A DNA stretch of 63,439 nucleotides, from NCBI GenBank assembly GCA_023458315.1, contig JAEXAH010000106.1, positions 1-63,439 on the forward strand, given 5' to 3'. A program made the translations under genes and the position numbers. Source of the DNA: Pseudomonadota bacterium. GTDB lineage: Bacteria > Pseudomonadota > Alphaproteobacteria > Rhodospirillales > Magnetospirillaceae. Below the pieces are notes generated by a model. It was given only the letters and a program-made list of their open reading frames with translations. It did not search any database and was not told where the DNA came from. Within the stretch, counting starts at the first letter, position 1; each line of letters opens with the position of its first letter. Positions 35,612-44,259 of this stretch are shown one piece after another.

Positions 35612-37572
35612 GGGGACCTCGTCGGCAAAGAAAAGCGGAAAACGGCGCCGCCGCCGTCATTGGGCTCGAACCACAACCGGCCCTGATGAATTTCGATGAT
35701 CGAACGGCAGATGTTAAGCCCCATTCCCATGCCCTCGGGCTTGGTGGTGAAAAAAGGCTGAAACAGGTTGGTGGCGACGTCGGGCGCCAGACCGGGGCCG
35801 TGATCGGCCACCGACACCACCACCTGCCCGTCGGTTTCCGCCACCTGGATGGACAGGCGGCGCTGGCGCGATGGCGTCTGCGCCATGGCCTCGATGCCGT
35901 TGCGGGCTAGATTGAGCATGACCTGCTCCAGCAGGATGCGGTCGGCGGTGACTTGGGGGTTGCCCGGCGCCAGCACCACCTTCAGCGCGACGCCGCGACT
36001 TTTGGCGTCGAATTCGATGAAGCCGACCGTGTCCTCGATGACGGCGTTGATGGAGCACGCCGTCACCTGCGGTTCCGATTTGCGCACGAAATCGTGGACG
36101 CGGCGGATGATGTGCCCGGCGCGTTGGGCCTGCACCCCCAGCTTGCCCAGGGCGGCGCGCAGGTCGTCGGGCTCGAAACGGCCGGATTCCAGGCGGTTCA
36201 GGCAGCCGGTGGTATAGCTGGCGATGGCGGAAAGCGGCTGGTTCAGTTCGTGCGCCAGGGTCGAGGCCATCTCGCCCATGGTGATCAGACGGCCGGTGCG
36301 CTGCATCTTCTCGCGCTGGACGCGCTCCATTTCCTCGGCGTGCTTGCGTTCGGTGACGTCCAGCACCGACGCCATCCAGCCCGATTGCCGCCCGTCGGCA
36401 TCGATCAGCGGCGCTTCGTAGATCAGCGCCCAGAACGATTCGCCGTTGCGGCGGCGGAACTGGATTTCGAAACCGTCGCGCGGCGCCGCGCCCGCCATCA
36501 CCCGGTGGTGCCATTCCATGGTGATGTCCAGGGCCTCGGGCGACCAATAGGGCATGGGCGGGGTGCAGCCCACCAGTTCCTCGGCGCTCCAGCCGACCAT
36601 GCGGCAGAACGCCGGATTGACATAGGTGATGCGGCCATCCAGGTCGCGGGCACGCATGCCGACCGTCAGCGAATCCTCCATGGCCTTGCGGAAGGCGTGC
36701 TCGGTGCGCAGCGCCTGTTCGGCGGCCAGACGGCGGCGCCCGGCGCGGCGCATGGCCCACAGCGACGACACCGCCAGCAGCGCCAGGGCGAAGATGGCGG
36801 CGGCCAGCAGGTTGCGCGCCAGGTTGGTTTCGGCGGCGTAGATGGTGGCGACCACCACCACCCCCTGACCCGGCGGTTCCAGCCGCACCTGATGGCTGAG
36901 GCCGGGGCGCGACAATTCCACGTTGGTCTTGGCGCCCAGCACCGTGCCGTTGCCGTCGACGATCTCGACCTTGTACTTCTCGGCCACCCACCACGGCACC
37001 TGCCGTCCCAGCAGGCTGTCGACGCTGACCACGCCCACCAGCATGCCGACGAAACGTTCGTGGTCGTACAGCGGCACATGGGCCTCGAACACCCAGCCGC
37101 GCCCGGGCACGGAAAAGGGCGCGGTCCACGCCACCCGGCCGATGGACTTGGCCAGCACGAAGGCGGGCCACCACGGCGCCGTCTCGCCGGGGCCGGGGCC
37201 GACCGCCTCGCCCTCCAGCGGCGGCACGGCCGCCGCCAGACCGCCCTCGGCGTCGCGCAGCAGGATGCGGTCGAACTCGCCGCCGGTGGCGATCAGGGCG
37301 CGGGCCTGGATGGCGAAATACTCGGCCGGGGCCTCGCCGCGCGACAGTTCACCGGTCAGTTGCCCCAGCTTCTCCTCGCCCGAGGCCAGGTGGAAATGCA
37401 GGTTCTGTTCGACCCACAGGATGTCCTTGATCAGTCCAAGGCGCGCATCCTCGACCTCGTTGCGGTGCAGCAGCCACAGCAGCACCCCCAGCAGCATGAT
37501 CACCAGCGCCATGGCGGCGATGGTCATCACCTGAAGCGGCGAACGTGGGTGAACTCCCGAGCCAAACGGCAT
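35608..37572 (-). CDS. dctS: DctS-like C4-dicarboxylate sensor histidine kinase
   Basis: A 654-residue membrane kinase. TM1 is at about 16-34 (TIAAMALVIMLLGVLLWLL), followed by a ~220-residue periplasmic PDC-like sensor. TM2 is near 255-275, then a cytoplasmic PAS domain (MVGWSAEELVGCTPP, WMASVLDVTERKHAEE), HisKA with ASTLAHELNQPLSAIASYTTG and HATPase with NLARNGIEAMAQ, VADHGPGLAP and GMGMGLNICRSIIE. The closest match is Rhodobacter DctS, and the gene is divergent from dctPQM (165 bp). ATG 37527 is an alternative start directly before TM1. Confidence 0.88.
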   Translation of the reverse strand: MPFGSGVHPRSPLQVMTIAAMALVIMLLGVLLWLLHRNEVEDARLGLIKDILWVEQNLHFHLASGEEKLGQLTGELSRGEAPAEYFAIQARALIATGGEFDRILLRDAEGGLAAAVPPLEGEAVGPGPGETAPWWPAFVLAKSIGRVAWTAPFSVPGRGWVFEAHVPLYDHERFVGMLVGVVSVDSLLGRQVPWWVAEKYKVEIVDGNGTVLGAKTNVELSRPGLSHQVRLEPPGQGVVVVATIYAAETNLARNLLAAAIFALALLAVSSLWAMRRAGRRRLAAEQALRTEHAFRKAMEDSLTVGMRARDLDGRITYVNPAFCRMVGWSAEELVGCTPPMPYWSPEALDITMEWHHRVMAGAAPRDGFEIQFRRRNGESFWALIYEAPLIDADGRQSGWMASVLDVTERKHAEEMERVQREKMQRTGRLITMGEMASTLAHELNQPLSAIASYTTGCLNRLESGRFEPDDLRAALGKLGVQAQRAGHIIRRVHDFVRKSEPQVTACSINAVIEDTVGFIEFDAKSRGVALKVVLAPGNPQVTADRILLEQVMLNLARNGIEAMAQTPSRQRRLSIQVAETDGQVVVSVADHGPGLAPDVATNLFQPFFTTKPEGMGMGLNICRSIIEIHQGRLWFEPNDGGGAVFRFSLPTRSP

Positions 37573-37737
37573 GATCGCGTCGAATCCGCCCCGAGCGTGT
37601 CGGGGAAAAGGGGAAAAAGGCCAGCGCGCACAATCTGTTACCCGCCTCTTCGGAAATCCACAATAGCCGACGTCCCGAAACTTTCAAACAATTGGGGGGA
37701 ATAAGGCTTGCATAATCTTTTCGGGAGGAAGACCCAT

Positions 37738-38751
37738 ATGAAATTCCGTACCCTCGCCGGCTGTGTCATCGCCGGTGTGCTGGCCGCCGGTTCCGCCATG
37801 GCCCAGCAGGCCCAGCCCATCGTGATCAAGTTCAGCCACGTCGTGGCCGCCGACACCCCCAAGGGCAAGGCCGCCGAGATGTTCAAGAAGCTGGCCGAAG
37901 AGCGCACCAAGGGCCGCGTCAAGGTCGAGGTCTATCCCAACTCGCAGCTCTACAAGGACAAGGAAGAGCTGGAGGCGTTGCAGCTTGGCGCCGTGCAGAT
38001 GCTGGCCCCCAGCTTGGCCAAGTTCGGCCCGCTGGGCGTCAAGGAGTTCGAGGTCTTCGACCTGCCCTATATCTTCCCGAGCAAGGAAGTCCTGCGCTCC
38101 GTCACCGAAGGCCCCATCGGCATGGGCCTGCTGAAGAAGCTGGAAACCAAGGGCATCATCGGTCTGGCCTATTGGGACAACGGCTTCAAGGTGCTGTCGG
38201 CCAACAAGCCGCTGAAGTCCCCGGCCGACGTCAAGGGCCTGAAGATGCGCATCCAGTCGTCCAAGGTTCTGGACGCCGAAATGCGTGCCCTGGGCGCCCT
38301 GCCGCAGGTCATGGCGTTCTCTGAAGTCTATCAGGCGTTGCAGACCGGCGTCGTCGACGGCACCGAGAACCCGCCCAGCAACATGTACACCCAGAAGATG
38401 CACGAAGTGCAGAAGTTCGGCACCGTCACCAACCACGGCTATCTGGGCTATGCGGTGATCGTGAACAAGAAGTTCTGGGAAGGTCTGCCGGCCGACATCC
38501 GCGCCACCCTGGAAGGCGCCATGAACGAGTCCACCCGCTTCGCCAACGCCATCGCCCAGACCGAGAACGACGACTCGCTGGCCGCCATGAAGGCGTCGGG
38601 CAAGACCGACTTCCACCAGCCGAGCAAGGAAGAGCTGGAAGTGTGGCGCAAGACCCTGCTGCCGGTGCACAAGGACATGGAAGGCCGTGTCGGCGCCGAG
38701 CTGATCCAGGCCATCTACAAGGAAGCCGAGAAGTTCGGTTTCAAGAACTGA
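37738..38751 (+). CDS. dctP: TRAP C4-dicarboxylate transporter, periplasmic binding subunit
   Basis: A 337-residue binding protein with a signal peptide MKFRTLAGCVIAGVLAAGSA ending in MAQQ. The mature part has IKFSHVVAADTPKGKAAEMFKKLAEERTKGRV, the conserved Arg region KGLKMRIQSS that salt-bridges the carboxylate, and VVDGTENPPSN. It captures succinate, malate or fumarate for DctQM. ATG 37738 follows the strong GGGAGGAAG site. A terminator hairpin right after it suggests extra dctP over dctQM. Confidence 0.96.
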   Translation: MKFRTLAGCVIAGVLAAGSAMAQQAQPIVIKFSHVVAADTPKGKAAEMFKKLAEERTKGRVKVEVYPNSQLYKDKEELEALQLGAVQMLAPSLAKFGPLGVKEFEVFDLPYIFPSKEVLRSVTEGPIGMGLLKKLETKGIIGLAYWDNGFKVLSANKPLKSPADVKGLKMRIQSSKVLDAEMRALGALPQVMAFSEVYQALQTGVVDGTENPPSNMYTQKMHEVQKFGTVTNHGYLGYAVIVNKKFWEGLPADIRATLEGAMNESTRFANAIAQTENDDSLAAMKASGKTDFHQPSKEELEVWRKTLLPVHKDMEGRVGAELIQAIYKEAEKFGFKN

Positions 38752-38765
38752 TCGTACCCTGACAC

Positions 38766-38813
38766 GGGGTGCCCGCCCGCCATCACGGCAAACGGGGCGG
38801 GCACCCCTTTTTT
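38766..38813 (+). terminator. intra-operon terminator between dctP and dctQ
   Basis: GGGGTGCCCGCCC and GGGCGGGCACCCC form a perfect 13-bp stem with a 16-nt loop, followed by TTTTTT, 22 bases before dctQ. Partial termination would yield more binding protein than membrane subunits. Confidence 0.85.
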
Positions 38814-38834
38814 CTGCGCTTGCGGAGCCCAAAC

Positions 38835-39620
38835 ATGTCTAAGCTTCTCGACCATCTCGAGGAGGCGCTGATCGCCTTCCTCATGGCGGCGGCGACGCTG
38901 ATCATCTTCGTCGCCGTCATGCATCGATACGCCGCCGGTGTGTCGTTCCTTTATCCCATCGTGCACCACCTGGACTTCGCCTGGGCGCAGGAATTGTGCA
39001 TCATCATGTTCGTGTGGATGGCCAAGTTCGGCGCCGCCTATGGCGTGCGCACCGGCATCCATGTGGGCGTGGACGTGCTGATCAACCGCATGCAGGACCG
39101 CATGCGCGGCCGCTTCATCGTGCTGGGCCTGTGCGCGGGCGCGCTGTTCACCGGCACCATCGCCATCCTGGGCGGTGACTTCGTGTGGGAAAACGGCGCC
39201 CACTACTCGATCTTCAACGCGCTGGGCATCGCCGGCGACGACCTGTACGAAGGCCCGATCACCGCCGATCTGGAAATGCCGACCTGGATCGTCTATTCGG
39301 CCATTCCGCTGGGCTCGGCCCTGATGTGCTTCCGCTTCATCCAGGTCTGCGTCGCCTTCATCAAGACCGGCGAGTTGCCGCACCACGACCACGGCCACGT
39401 CGAGGGTCTGGAAGAGGACAAGGCCGACGAGCAGCGCGCGGCCCAGGACATCAACTGGTTCGAAATGGACGACGGCCTGCATCCCAAGGATCTGGCCCAC
39501 CACAAGGGTGAAGGCGGCGACCCGTCGCTGGACGGCAAGATCGACACCCCCAAGGAGCCCAAGCCCGACGACTGGGAGGGCGGCGACGCCTCCGCCAAGG
39601 ATCAGGAGCCCCGCCGATGA
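38835..39620 (+). CDS. dctQ: TRAP transporter small membrane subunit with long charged tail
   Basis: A 261-residue inner-membrane protein with four TM segments (about 11-32, 50-67, 93-113, 150-175) and the family's AQELCIIMFVWMAKFGAAYGVRTGIHVGVD. The C-terminal ~80 residues (from LPHHDHGHVEGLEEDK) are unusual. They are hydrophilic, rich in His, Asp, Glu, Lys and Pro, and extend into the cytoplasm; common DctQ proteins lack such a tail or have a shorter one. The ATG is 83 bp after dctP, past a terminator. It overlaps dctM by 4 bp. Confidence 0.93.
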   Translation: MSKLLDHLEEALIAFLMAAATLIIFVAVMHRYAAGVSFLYPIVHHLDFAWAQELCIIMFVWMAKFGAAYGVRTGIHVGVDVLINRMQDRMRGRFIVLGLCAGALFTGTIAILGGDFVWENGAHYSIFNALGIAGDDLYEGPITADLEMPTWIVYSAIPLGSALMCFRFIQVCVAFIKTGELPHHDHGHVEGLEEDKADEQRAAQDINWFEMDDGLHPKDLAHHKGEGGDPSLDGKIDTPKEPKPDDWEGGDASAKDQEPRR

Positions 39621-40900
39621 GCGCCTTCGTCATCTTCACTCTGCTGCTGGTCCTGATGCTGACCGGCATGCCCATCTCGATCTCGCTGGGCCTGACCGTC
39701 CTCACCTTCCTGTTCACCATGACGGACGTGCCGATCCAGTCGGTGGCGCTGAAGCTGTTCACCGGCATCGAGAAGTTCGAGATCATGGCGATCCCGTTCT
39801 TCATCCTGGCCGGTAACTTCCTGACCCATGGCGGCGTGGCGCGGCGCATGATCAACTTCGCCTCGGCCATGGTCGGCCACTGGCATGGTGGTCTGGCCCT
39901 GGCGGGCGTCATGGCCTGCGCCCTGTTCGCCGCCGTGTCGGGATCGTCGCCCGCCACCGTGGTGGCCATCGGCTCGATCATCCTGCCCGCCATGGTCAAG
40001 CAGGGCTTCCCCAACCGCTTCGGCGCGGGCGTCATCACCACCTCGGGCGCGCTGGGCATCCTGATCCCGCCGTCGCTGGTGATGGTCATGTACGCGGTCG
40101 CCACCAACACCTCGGTCGGCGCGCTGTTCATGGCGGGCGTCATCCCCGGTCTGGTGCTGGCGACCCTGCTGGGCGTGACCACCTGGGTGATCGCCAAGAA
40201 GAACAACTATCCCCGCCTGCCCAAGGCGTCGTGGAAAGAGCGTGCCCGCACCTTCCGCGAGGCCATCTGGGGCCTGATGCTGATCGTCATCGTCATCGGC
40301 GGCATCTATACCGGCGTCTTCACCCCGACCGAAGCCGCCGCCATGAGCGCGGTCTACGCCTTCGTCATCGCGGTGTTCGTCTACAAGGACATGCCGCTGA
40401 AGGGCGTGACCAAGATCCTGCTGTCGTCGGCCTCCATGTCGGCCATGCTGCTGTACATCATCACCAACGCGGTGCTGTTCAGCTTCGTGCTGGCCAACGA
40501 GAACATTCCCCAGGCCATCGCGGACTGGATCATCGCCAACCAGTTCGGCGTCATCGCCTTCCTGCTGGTGACGAACATCCTGCTGCTGGCGGCCGGCAAC
40601 TTCATGGAACCGTCGTCGATCGTGCTGATCATGGCGCCGATCCTCTTCCCGGTGGCCATGAAGCTGGGCATCGATCCGGTGCATTTCGGCATCCTGATCA
40701 TCGTCAACATGGAGGTCGGCATGTGCCACCCCCCGGTGGGCCTCAACCTCTACGTGGCATCGGGCATCACCAAGATGGGCATCACCGAGCTGACCATCGC
40801 GGTCATGCCCTGGCTGATGACCATGCTGGGCTTCCTGGTGGTCGTCACCTACTGGCCGCCGTTGACCCTGTGGCTGCCCAAGTTCCTGGGCGTCATGTAA
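39617..40900 (+). CDS. dctM: TRAP C4-dicarboxylate transporter, large permease subunit
   Basis: A 427-residue inner-membrane permease of the DctM type with about 12 TM segments. Signatures are GIEKFEIMAIPFFILAGNFLTHGG, AVSGSSPATVVAIGSIILPAM, GVITTSGALGILIPPSLVMVMY and GLNLYVASGITKMG. It carries the dicarboxylate in exchange for the Na+ gradient together with DctQ. The ATGA overlap with dctQ couples translation. A terminator follows at 40906. Confidence 0.96.
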   Translation: MSAFVIFTLLLVLMLTGMPISISLGLTVLTFLFTMTDVPIQSVALKLFTGIEKFEIMAIPFFILAGNFLTHGGVARRMINFASAMVGHWHGGLALAGVMACALFAAVSGSSPATVVAIGSIILPAMVKQGFPNRFGAGVITTSGALGILIPPSLVMVMYAVATNTSVGALFMAGVIPGLVLATLLGVTTWVIAKKNNYPRLPKASWKERARTFREAIWGLMLIVIVIGGIYTGVFTPTEAAAMSAVYAFVIAVFVYKDMPLKGVTKILLSSASMSAMLLYIITNAVLFSFVLANENIPQAIADWIIANQFGVIAFLLVTNILLLAAGNFMEPSSIVLIMAPILFPVAMKLGIDPVHFGILIIVNMEVGMCHPPVGLNLYVASGITKMGITELTIAVMPWLMTMLGFLVVVTYWPPLTLWLPKFLGVM

Positions 40901-40905
40901 CGGCG

Positions 40906-40934
40906 AAGGGCCGGTCCACTGGACCGGCCCTTTT
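40906..40934 (+). terminator. rho-independent terminator after dctPQM
   Basis: GGGCCGGTCC-ACT-GGACCGGCCC followed by TTTTGCTTT, 7 bases after the dctM stop. Confidence 0.9.
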
Positions 40935-40954
40935 GCTTTGCCTACACTGGCGGC

Positions 40955-41896
40955 ATGAAGCCGCTTCGCCTTGTCGCCCTGCTCTGCCCGCTGGTCGTGG
41001 CCGCCTGCGCCGCCACGCCCCCGTCCTTCACCACGCCGCCGTCCTTCACCGCGCCGCTGTCCCGCGAGCACCCGCTGGTCGGCAAGCTCTGGCTGCCCGC
41101 CGAGAAACGCTTCGTCACCGCCGAGGACGTGGTGGAACGCGCCCGCGCCGCCCAGGTGGTGCTGTTGGGCGAAACCCATGACAATACCGACCACCACGCG
41201 CTGCAAGCCTGGATGGTCGGCCGCGTCACCGCCACCGGCGCCAGGCCGCTGCTGGCGTTCGAGATGATCACCCCCGACCAGGAACCGGCCCTGCGCCGCC
41301 ATCTGACCGACCATCCCGGCGATGCCGACGGATTGGGAACGGCGGTGGGCTGGGACAAGACCGCCTGGCCCGCCTGGGCGCTGTACCGCCCCATCGCCGC
41401 CGCCGCCCTGGAGGCCGGGGCGCCGCTGGCCGCCGCCAATCTGGACGCGGCGGGCGTCGCCGCGTTCAAGGCGGACAAGGGACAATTGCCGCCGCTGCCC
41501 GCCGGGCAGGTGGAGGTCATGGCCCAGGAAATCCGCGATGGCCATTGCGGCATGCTGCCGGAAAGCGCCGTCGCCCCCATGGTGCGGGTGCAGCGCGGCC
41601 GCGACGCCGCCATGGCCGCCGTGCTGACCCAAGGAGCCCGCGCCCAGGGACAGGCGGTGCTGATCGCCGGAACCGGCCACATCCGCACCGACCACGCCGT
41701 CCCGGCGGTTCTGGCGACCCAGTCCCCGGTGTTGCGGGTCTTCGCCTTGGCCATGGTCGAGGTCAGCCCCGGCCGCGACGACCCCGCCGCCTACGAAACC
41801 CCGTTCGACGCCGTGTGGTTCACCCCGGGGGCCGAACGCCAGGACATGTGCGCCGCCTTCAAGCGGCACATGGAGAAAAAGAAACCGCAGGAATAG
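40955..41896 (+). CDS. ChaN-like heme/iron-associated lipoprotein
   Basis: A 313-residue predicted lipoprotein. The signal MKPLRLVALLCPLVVAACAA ends in a lipobox with the lipidated Cys in VAAC. A short PPSFT-PPSFT repeat precedes the ChaN domain: VVLLGETHDNTDHHALQ, LLAFEMITPDQ, ALYRPIAAAALEAG and VLIAGTGHIRTDHAVP. ChaN proteins bind heme and are often iron-regulated; the conserved His residues fit. It starts 20 bp after the dctM terminator, so readthrough from dct is possible but its own promoter is more likely. Confidence 0.85.
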   Translation: MKPLRLVALLCPLVVAACAATPPSFTTPPSFTAPLSREHPLVGKLWLPAEKRFVTAEDVVERARAAQVVLLGETHDNTDHHALQAWMVGRVTATGARPLLAFEMITPDQEPALRRHLTDHPGDADGLGTAVGWDKTAWPAWALYRPIAAAALEAGAPLAAANLDAAGVAAFKADKGQLPPLPAGQVEVMAQEIRDGHCGMLPESAVAPMVRVQRGRDAAMAAVLTQGARAQGQAVLIAGTGHIRTDHAVPAVLATQSPVLRVFALAMVEVSPGRDDPAAYETPFDAVWFTPGAERQDMCAAFKRHMEKKKPQE

Positions 41897-41941
41897 GACA
41901 CAAAGAGACGGTCCGCCCAGGTACTCAGATTCTTTTCGACC

Positions 41942-42808
41942 TTACCTCCGGGCGCCGCGCTGCACCGCCAGAATGCCGCCCAGCACCAGCGCCATGCCCA
42001 ACAGGCCGATCGGCGATACCGCTTGCCCCAGCACGGCCCAGCCCAGCACCACGGCGGTCAGCGGGCTGAGCAGGCCCAGCGACGACACCGCCGCCGCCGG
42101 CAGCCGGGTAATGCCGCGAAACCACAGGGCATAGGCCAGCAACGCCCCGGCGCCGGACAGATAGGCATAGCCCGCCGCCTGGGTCCAGGTCGGCACCGGC
42201 AGCGGCGGATCGGCCAACAGGGCCACCGGCGCCACCATCAGCCCGCCCAACAGCAATTGCCAGCCGGTCAGCGCCATGACCGGCAAGCCCAACCGCCAGC
42301 GCCGCGACAGATAGGTTCCCGCCGCCATGCACGCCGCCCCGGCCAGGGCGGCGGCGACGCCGATCCCGTCCCAGCGGGCGCCGGGCGACACCAGCAGCAC
42401 CGCCATGCCCGCAACCCCGGCCGCACCGCCCGCCAGAGCCGCCAGACTCGGCCGCGACCGTTCGACCGCCCAGGCCAGTGCCATCACCAGCAATGGCTGG
42501 ACCGCGCCCACCACCGCCGCCAGACCGCCCGGCAGGCGATAGGCGGCGACGAACAGCAGGGCCTGGAACACGCCGATATTCAACGCCGCCAGCAGCGCCA
42601 GCCGCCCCCATTGTTCCGGGGCGGGCAGACGCCGCCACAGCAGCACCAGCGCCAGCCCGGCGGGCACCGCCCGCAGCATCGCGGCGGTGAACGGCCGGTC
42701 GGGCGGCAACACCTGGGTCGTGACCAGATAGGTCGAGCCCCACAGCACAGGGGCGATGGCGGTCAGCAGCACGTCGCTCAACGAGGGGGCCGGATGGACG
42801 GTGGACAT
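41942..42808 (-). CDS. EamA/DMT family exporter
   Basis: A 288-residue inner-membrane protein with ten TM segments arranged as two EamA repeats of five. The N-terminal APVLWGSTYLVTTQVLP and the second-half YLSGAGALLAYALWFRGITRLPAAAVSSLGLLSP are typical. Family members export amino acids or related metabolites; the substrate is unknown. It is transcribed away from the transglycosylase side with 90 bp between. No regulator is adjacent; a 31-codon frame opposite its start looks like a remnant only. Confidence 0.88.
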   Translation of the reverse strand: MSTVHPAPSLSDVLLTAIAPVLWGSTYLVTTQVLPPDRPFTAAMLRAVPAGLALVLLWRRLPAPEQWGRLALLAALNIGVFQALLFVAAYRLPGGLAAVVGAVQPLLVMALAWAVERSRPSLAALAGGAAGVAGMAVLLVSPGARWDGIGVAAALAGAACMAAGTYLSRRWRLGLPVMALTGWQLLLGGLMVAPVALLADPPLPVPTWTQAAGYAYLSGAGALLAYALWFRGITRLPAAAVSSLGLLSPLTAVVLGWAVLGQAVSPIGLLGMALVLGGILAVQRGARR

Positions 42809-42898
42809 GGCATTACCTTGTGTTCAAACGCCATGGTCACCGCCCGACCTGGACGCGGGGTTGGCCCGGCTGCTGGCGGTGCTGGAGGAACCGGCGGG

Positions 42899-43699
42899 TT
42901 AACGCAACGCCTGACGCAATTCTTCCATGCGCGCCCGCCGCATCTGGTACTCGACCAGACGGGCCTGGCGATAGGCGTTGGCGATGGAACGGGCCTCGGC
43001 CTGGGTGGCGCTGCGCGATTCCCGCCACGCCTCGCGCGCCTGCTCCACCCGCTGCGAGATGGCCGGGCGCGGCGTCGGGTTGGGTTGCAGGTTGAGATTG
43101 CCCCGCCCCGGACCGGTCGGCCGCAACGAAGCGATGGCGTTGCGGCTGCCGCCGGCATTCCACACCTTCATCAGCTTCTCGCGGTAATTGGCCGCCAGAT
43201 GCGGGGTCTGGGAATGGTAGTACGAAGCGGCGGTCGGCCAGTGGTTGGTGGATTCGTACAACCCACGCAGGAAGCGGGCGGCATAGCCGACATTGGTGGC
43301 GGGCTCGAACGCATCCTCGATCGAGGGGAACGCCTGACCGTGATACATCAGGTTGACCTGCATGCATCCCACGTCGATGTTCTTGACGCCGCGCGCCTTC
43401 AGCTTCTTGACCTCGGCCACCGCCTCGGCCTTGGTGGGGAAATATCTGCCCTCTCCCTCGGCCATCACCGTCCACGGCCAGGCAAGAACTGCCTTGCTTT
43501 CGGGGTCGTACTTGCCCGATTCCACCAGCGAGATGGCGTCCAGCAATTGCGAGGGAATGGAATAGCTGCGCTCGGCGCGCGAGGTTTCGGCGGCGCACAG
43601 CGCCTGGGTCGGCAGGTTGGGAATGGTGGCGTGCGCGGCCCCGCCGCCCGTCACGAGCAGCAGTCCCGCCAACACCGCCATGGTCCATTTGCCGATCAT
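42899..43699 (-). CDS. lytic transglycosylase (SLT domain), exported
   Basis: A 266-residue protein with a signal peptide MIGKWTMAVLAGLLLVTGGG ending AAHA. It cleaves the glycan strands of peptidoglycan. The SLT domain has the catalytic Glu60 in AISLVESGKYDP, MQVNLMYHGQAF and SYYHSQTPHLAANY. The C-terminal ~70 residues are Arg/Ala-rich helical and probably disordered or coiled. The ATG at 43699 is chosen for the signal peptide; the frame is open farther upstream. The subgroup with DVGCMQVN is often tied to secretion or flagellar machines, but no such genes are near. Confidence 0.88.
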   Translation of the reverse strand: MIGKWTMAVLAGLLLVTGGGAAHATIPNLPTQALCAAETSRAERSYSIPSQLLDAISLVESGKYDPESKAVLAWPWTVMAEGEGRYFPTKAEAVAEVKKLKARGVKNIDVGCMQVNLMYHGQAFPSIEDAFEPATNVGYAARFLRGLYESTNHWPTAASYYHSQTPHLAANYREKLMKVWNAGGSRNAIASLRPTGPGRGNLNLQPNPTPRPAISQRVEQAREAWRESRSATQAEARSIANAYRQARLVEYQMRRARMEELRQALR

Positions 43700-43863
43700 C
43701 GCGCCCTCGTCCCCGCTTCCGGGAAACCTGAAATCCGCCAGGATCATTGCACAGCCCGTGCCAGCACCGCCAGCCTTCCCCTTCATGACAGATCTGCAAC
43801 GGCCGCGAGACGAGCATTTCCGCCATTCCCGCCGCCCCATTGCCATTCCGTCGTTTTTTTCCC

Positions 43864-43892
43864 TTGCATGGCGGTGCGCAGCTCCTTATCTT
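43864..43892 (+). promoter_or_regulatory. sigma70-like promoter of the candidate small RNA
   Basis: TTGCAT (43864-43869), 17 bp, TATCTT (43887-43892). Predicted start about 43898-43900. Confidence 0.55.
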
Positions 43893-43897
43893 TTGCA

Positions 43898-43992
43898 GTG
43901 CAGCAAACGCGTTGTCCCAGACACCCTTTGCTGCCTTTCTTGGACGTTTCCTCCCTAAACTTGAGCCCCGGCTTCGTGCCGGGGCTTTTTTT
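43898..43992 (+). ncRNA. candidate trans-acting small RNA with anti-Shine-Dalgarno motif
   Basis: A predicted transcript of about 95 nt. It starts after the promoter at 43864 and ends at a perfect terminator (AGCCCCGGC-TTCGT-GCCGGGGCT then seven T). The 5' part folds as GCAGCAAA (43900-43907) against TTTGCTGC (43927-43934). Between that stem and the terminator is an unpaired stretch containing CCTCCCT (43950-43956), complementary to ribosome binding sites such as GGGAGG. Alphaproteobacterial sRNAs often expose CU-rich anti-SD loops. No frame of useful length with a ribosome site exists. Not matched to any named family. Confidence 0.55.
43964..43992 (+). terminator. terminator of the candidate small RNA
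   Basis: AGCCCCGGC-TTCGT-GCCGGGGCT, a perfect 9-bp stem, immediately followed by TTTTTT. Confidence 0.9.
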
Positions 43993-44259
43993 GTCCGCGT
44001 TTCCAGGGACATGACCACAGCGGCACCATGACCATGCCGCCCGTTGACGGGCCGTAGGGCGGACCGCATCTGGAAAGCATCCAGCCAGGGCCACCAGCGG
44101 ATTCGCCAAGTTTCTGACCAGTCATTTGCCGCAGCGCAACACACGCCGGAATATCTTCCCGATCTACGGGAATTTCCTTCCACAACCACCGCGATATGAT
44201 ATACAGACCATACCCCTTCCAAAAGGTTGGGGTGGGGCGGCATTGGACGGACGGGCGAC

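Larger units (their letters stand above)
43700..44259. other. intergenic region containing a candidate small RNA
   Basis: No protein gene is supported. The region holds a promoter, a short structured transcript and a terminator (43864-43992). Downstream of 44000 are about 250 bases in which I see only short hairpins and no promoter with confidence before the XRE gene. Confidence 0.6.

Noticed and set aside
37681..37737. Possible sigma54 promoter (GG-N10-GC) before dctP in GGGGAATAAGGCTTGCAT
   Set aside because: The -24 side lacks TGGCAC, and the neighbouring regulators are FixJ/LuxR type without a sigma54-activation domain, so a sigma54 promoter is unlikely.
42807..42902. 31-codon plus-strand frame (MALPCVQTPWSPPDLDAGLA...) opposite the EamA start
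   Set aside because: It could be the tail of a lost regulator, but it is very short, has no ribosome site and overlaps the EamA start codon; not enough to call a gene or pseudogene.
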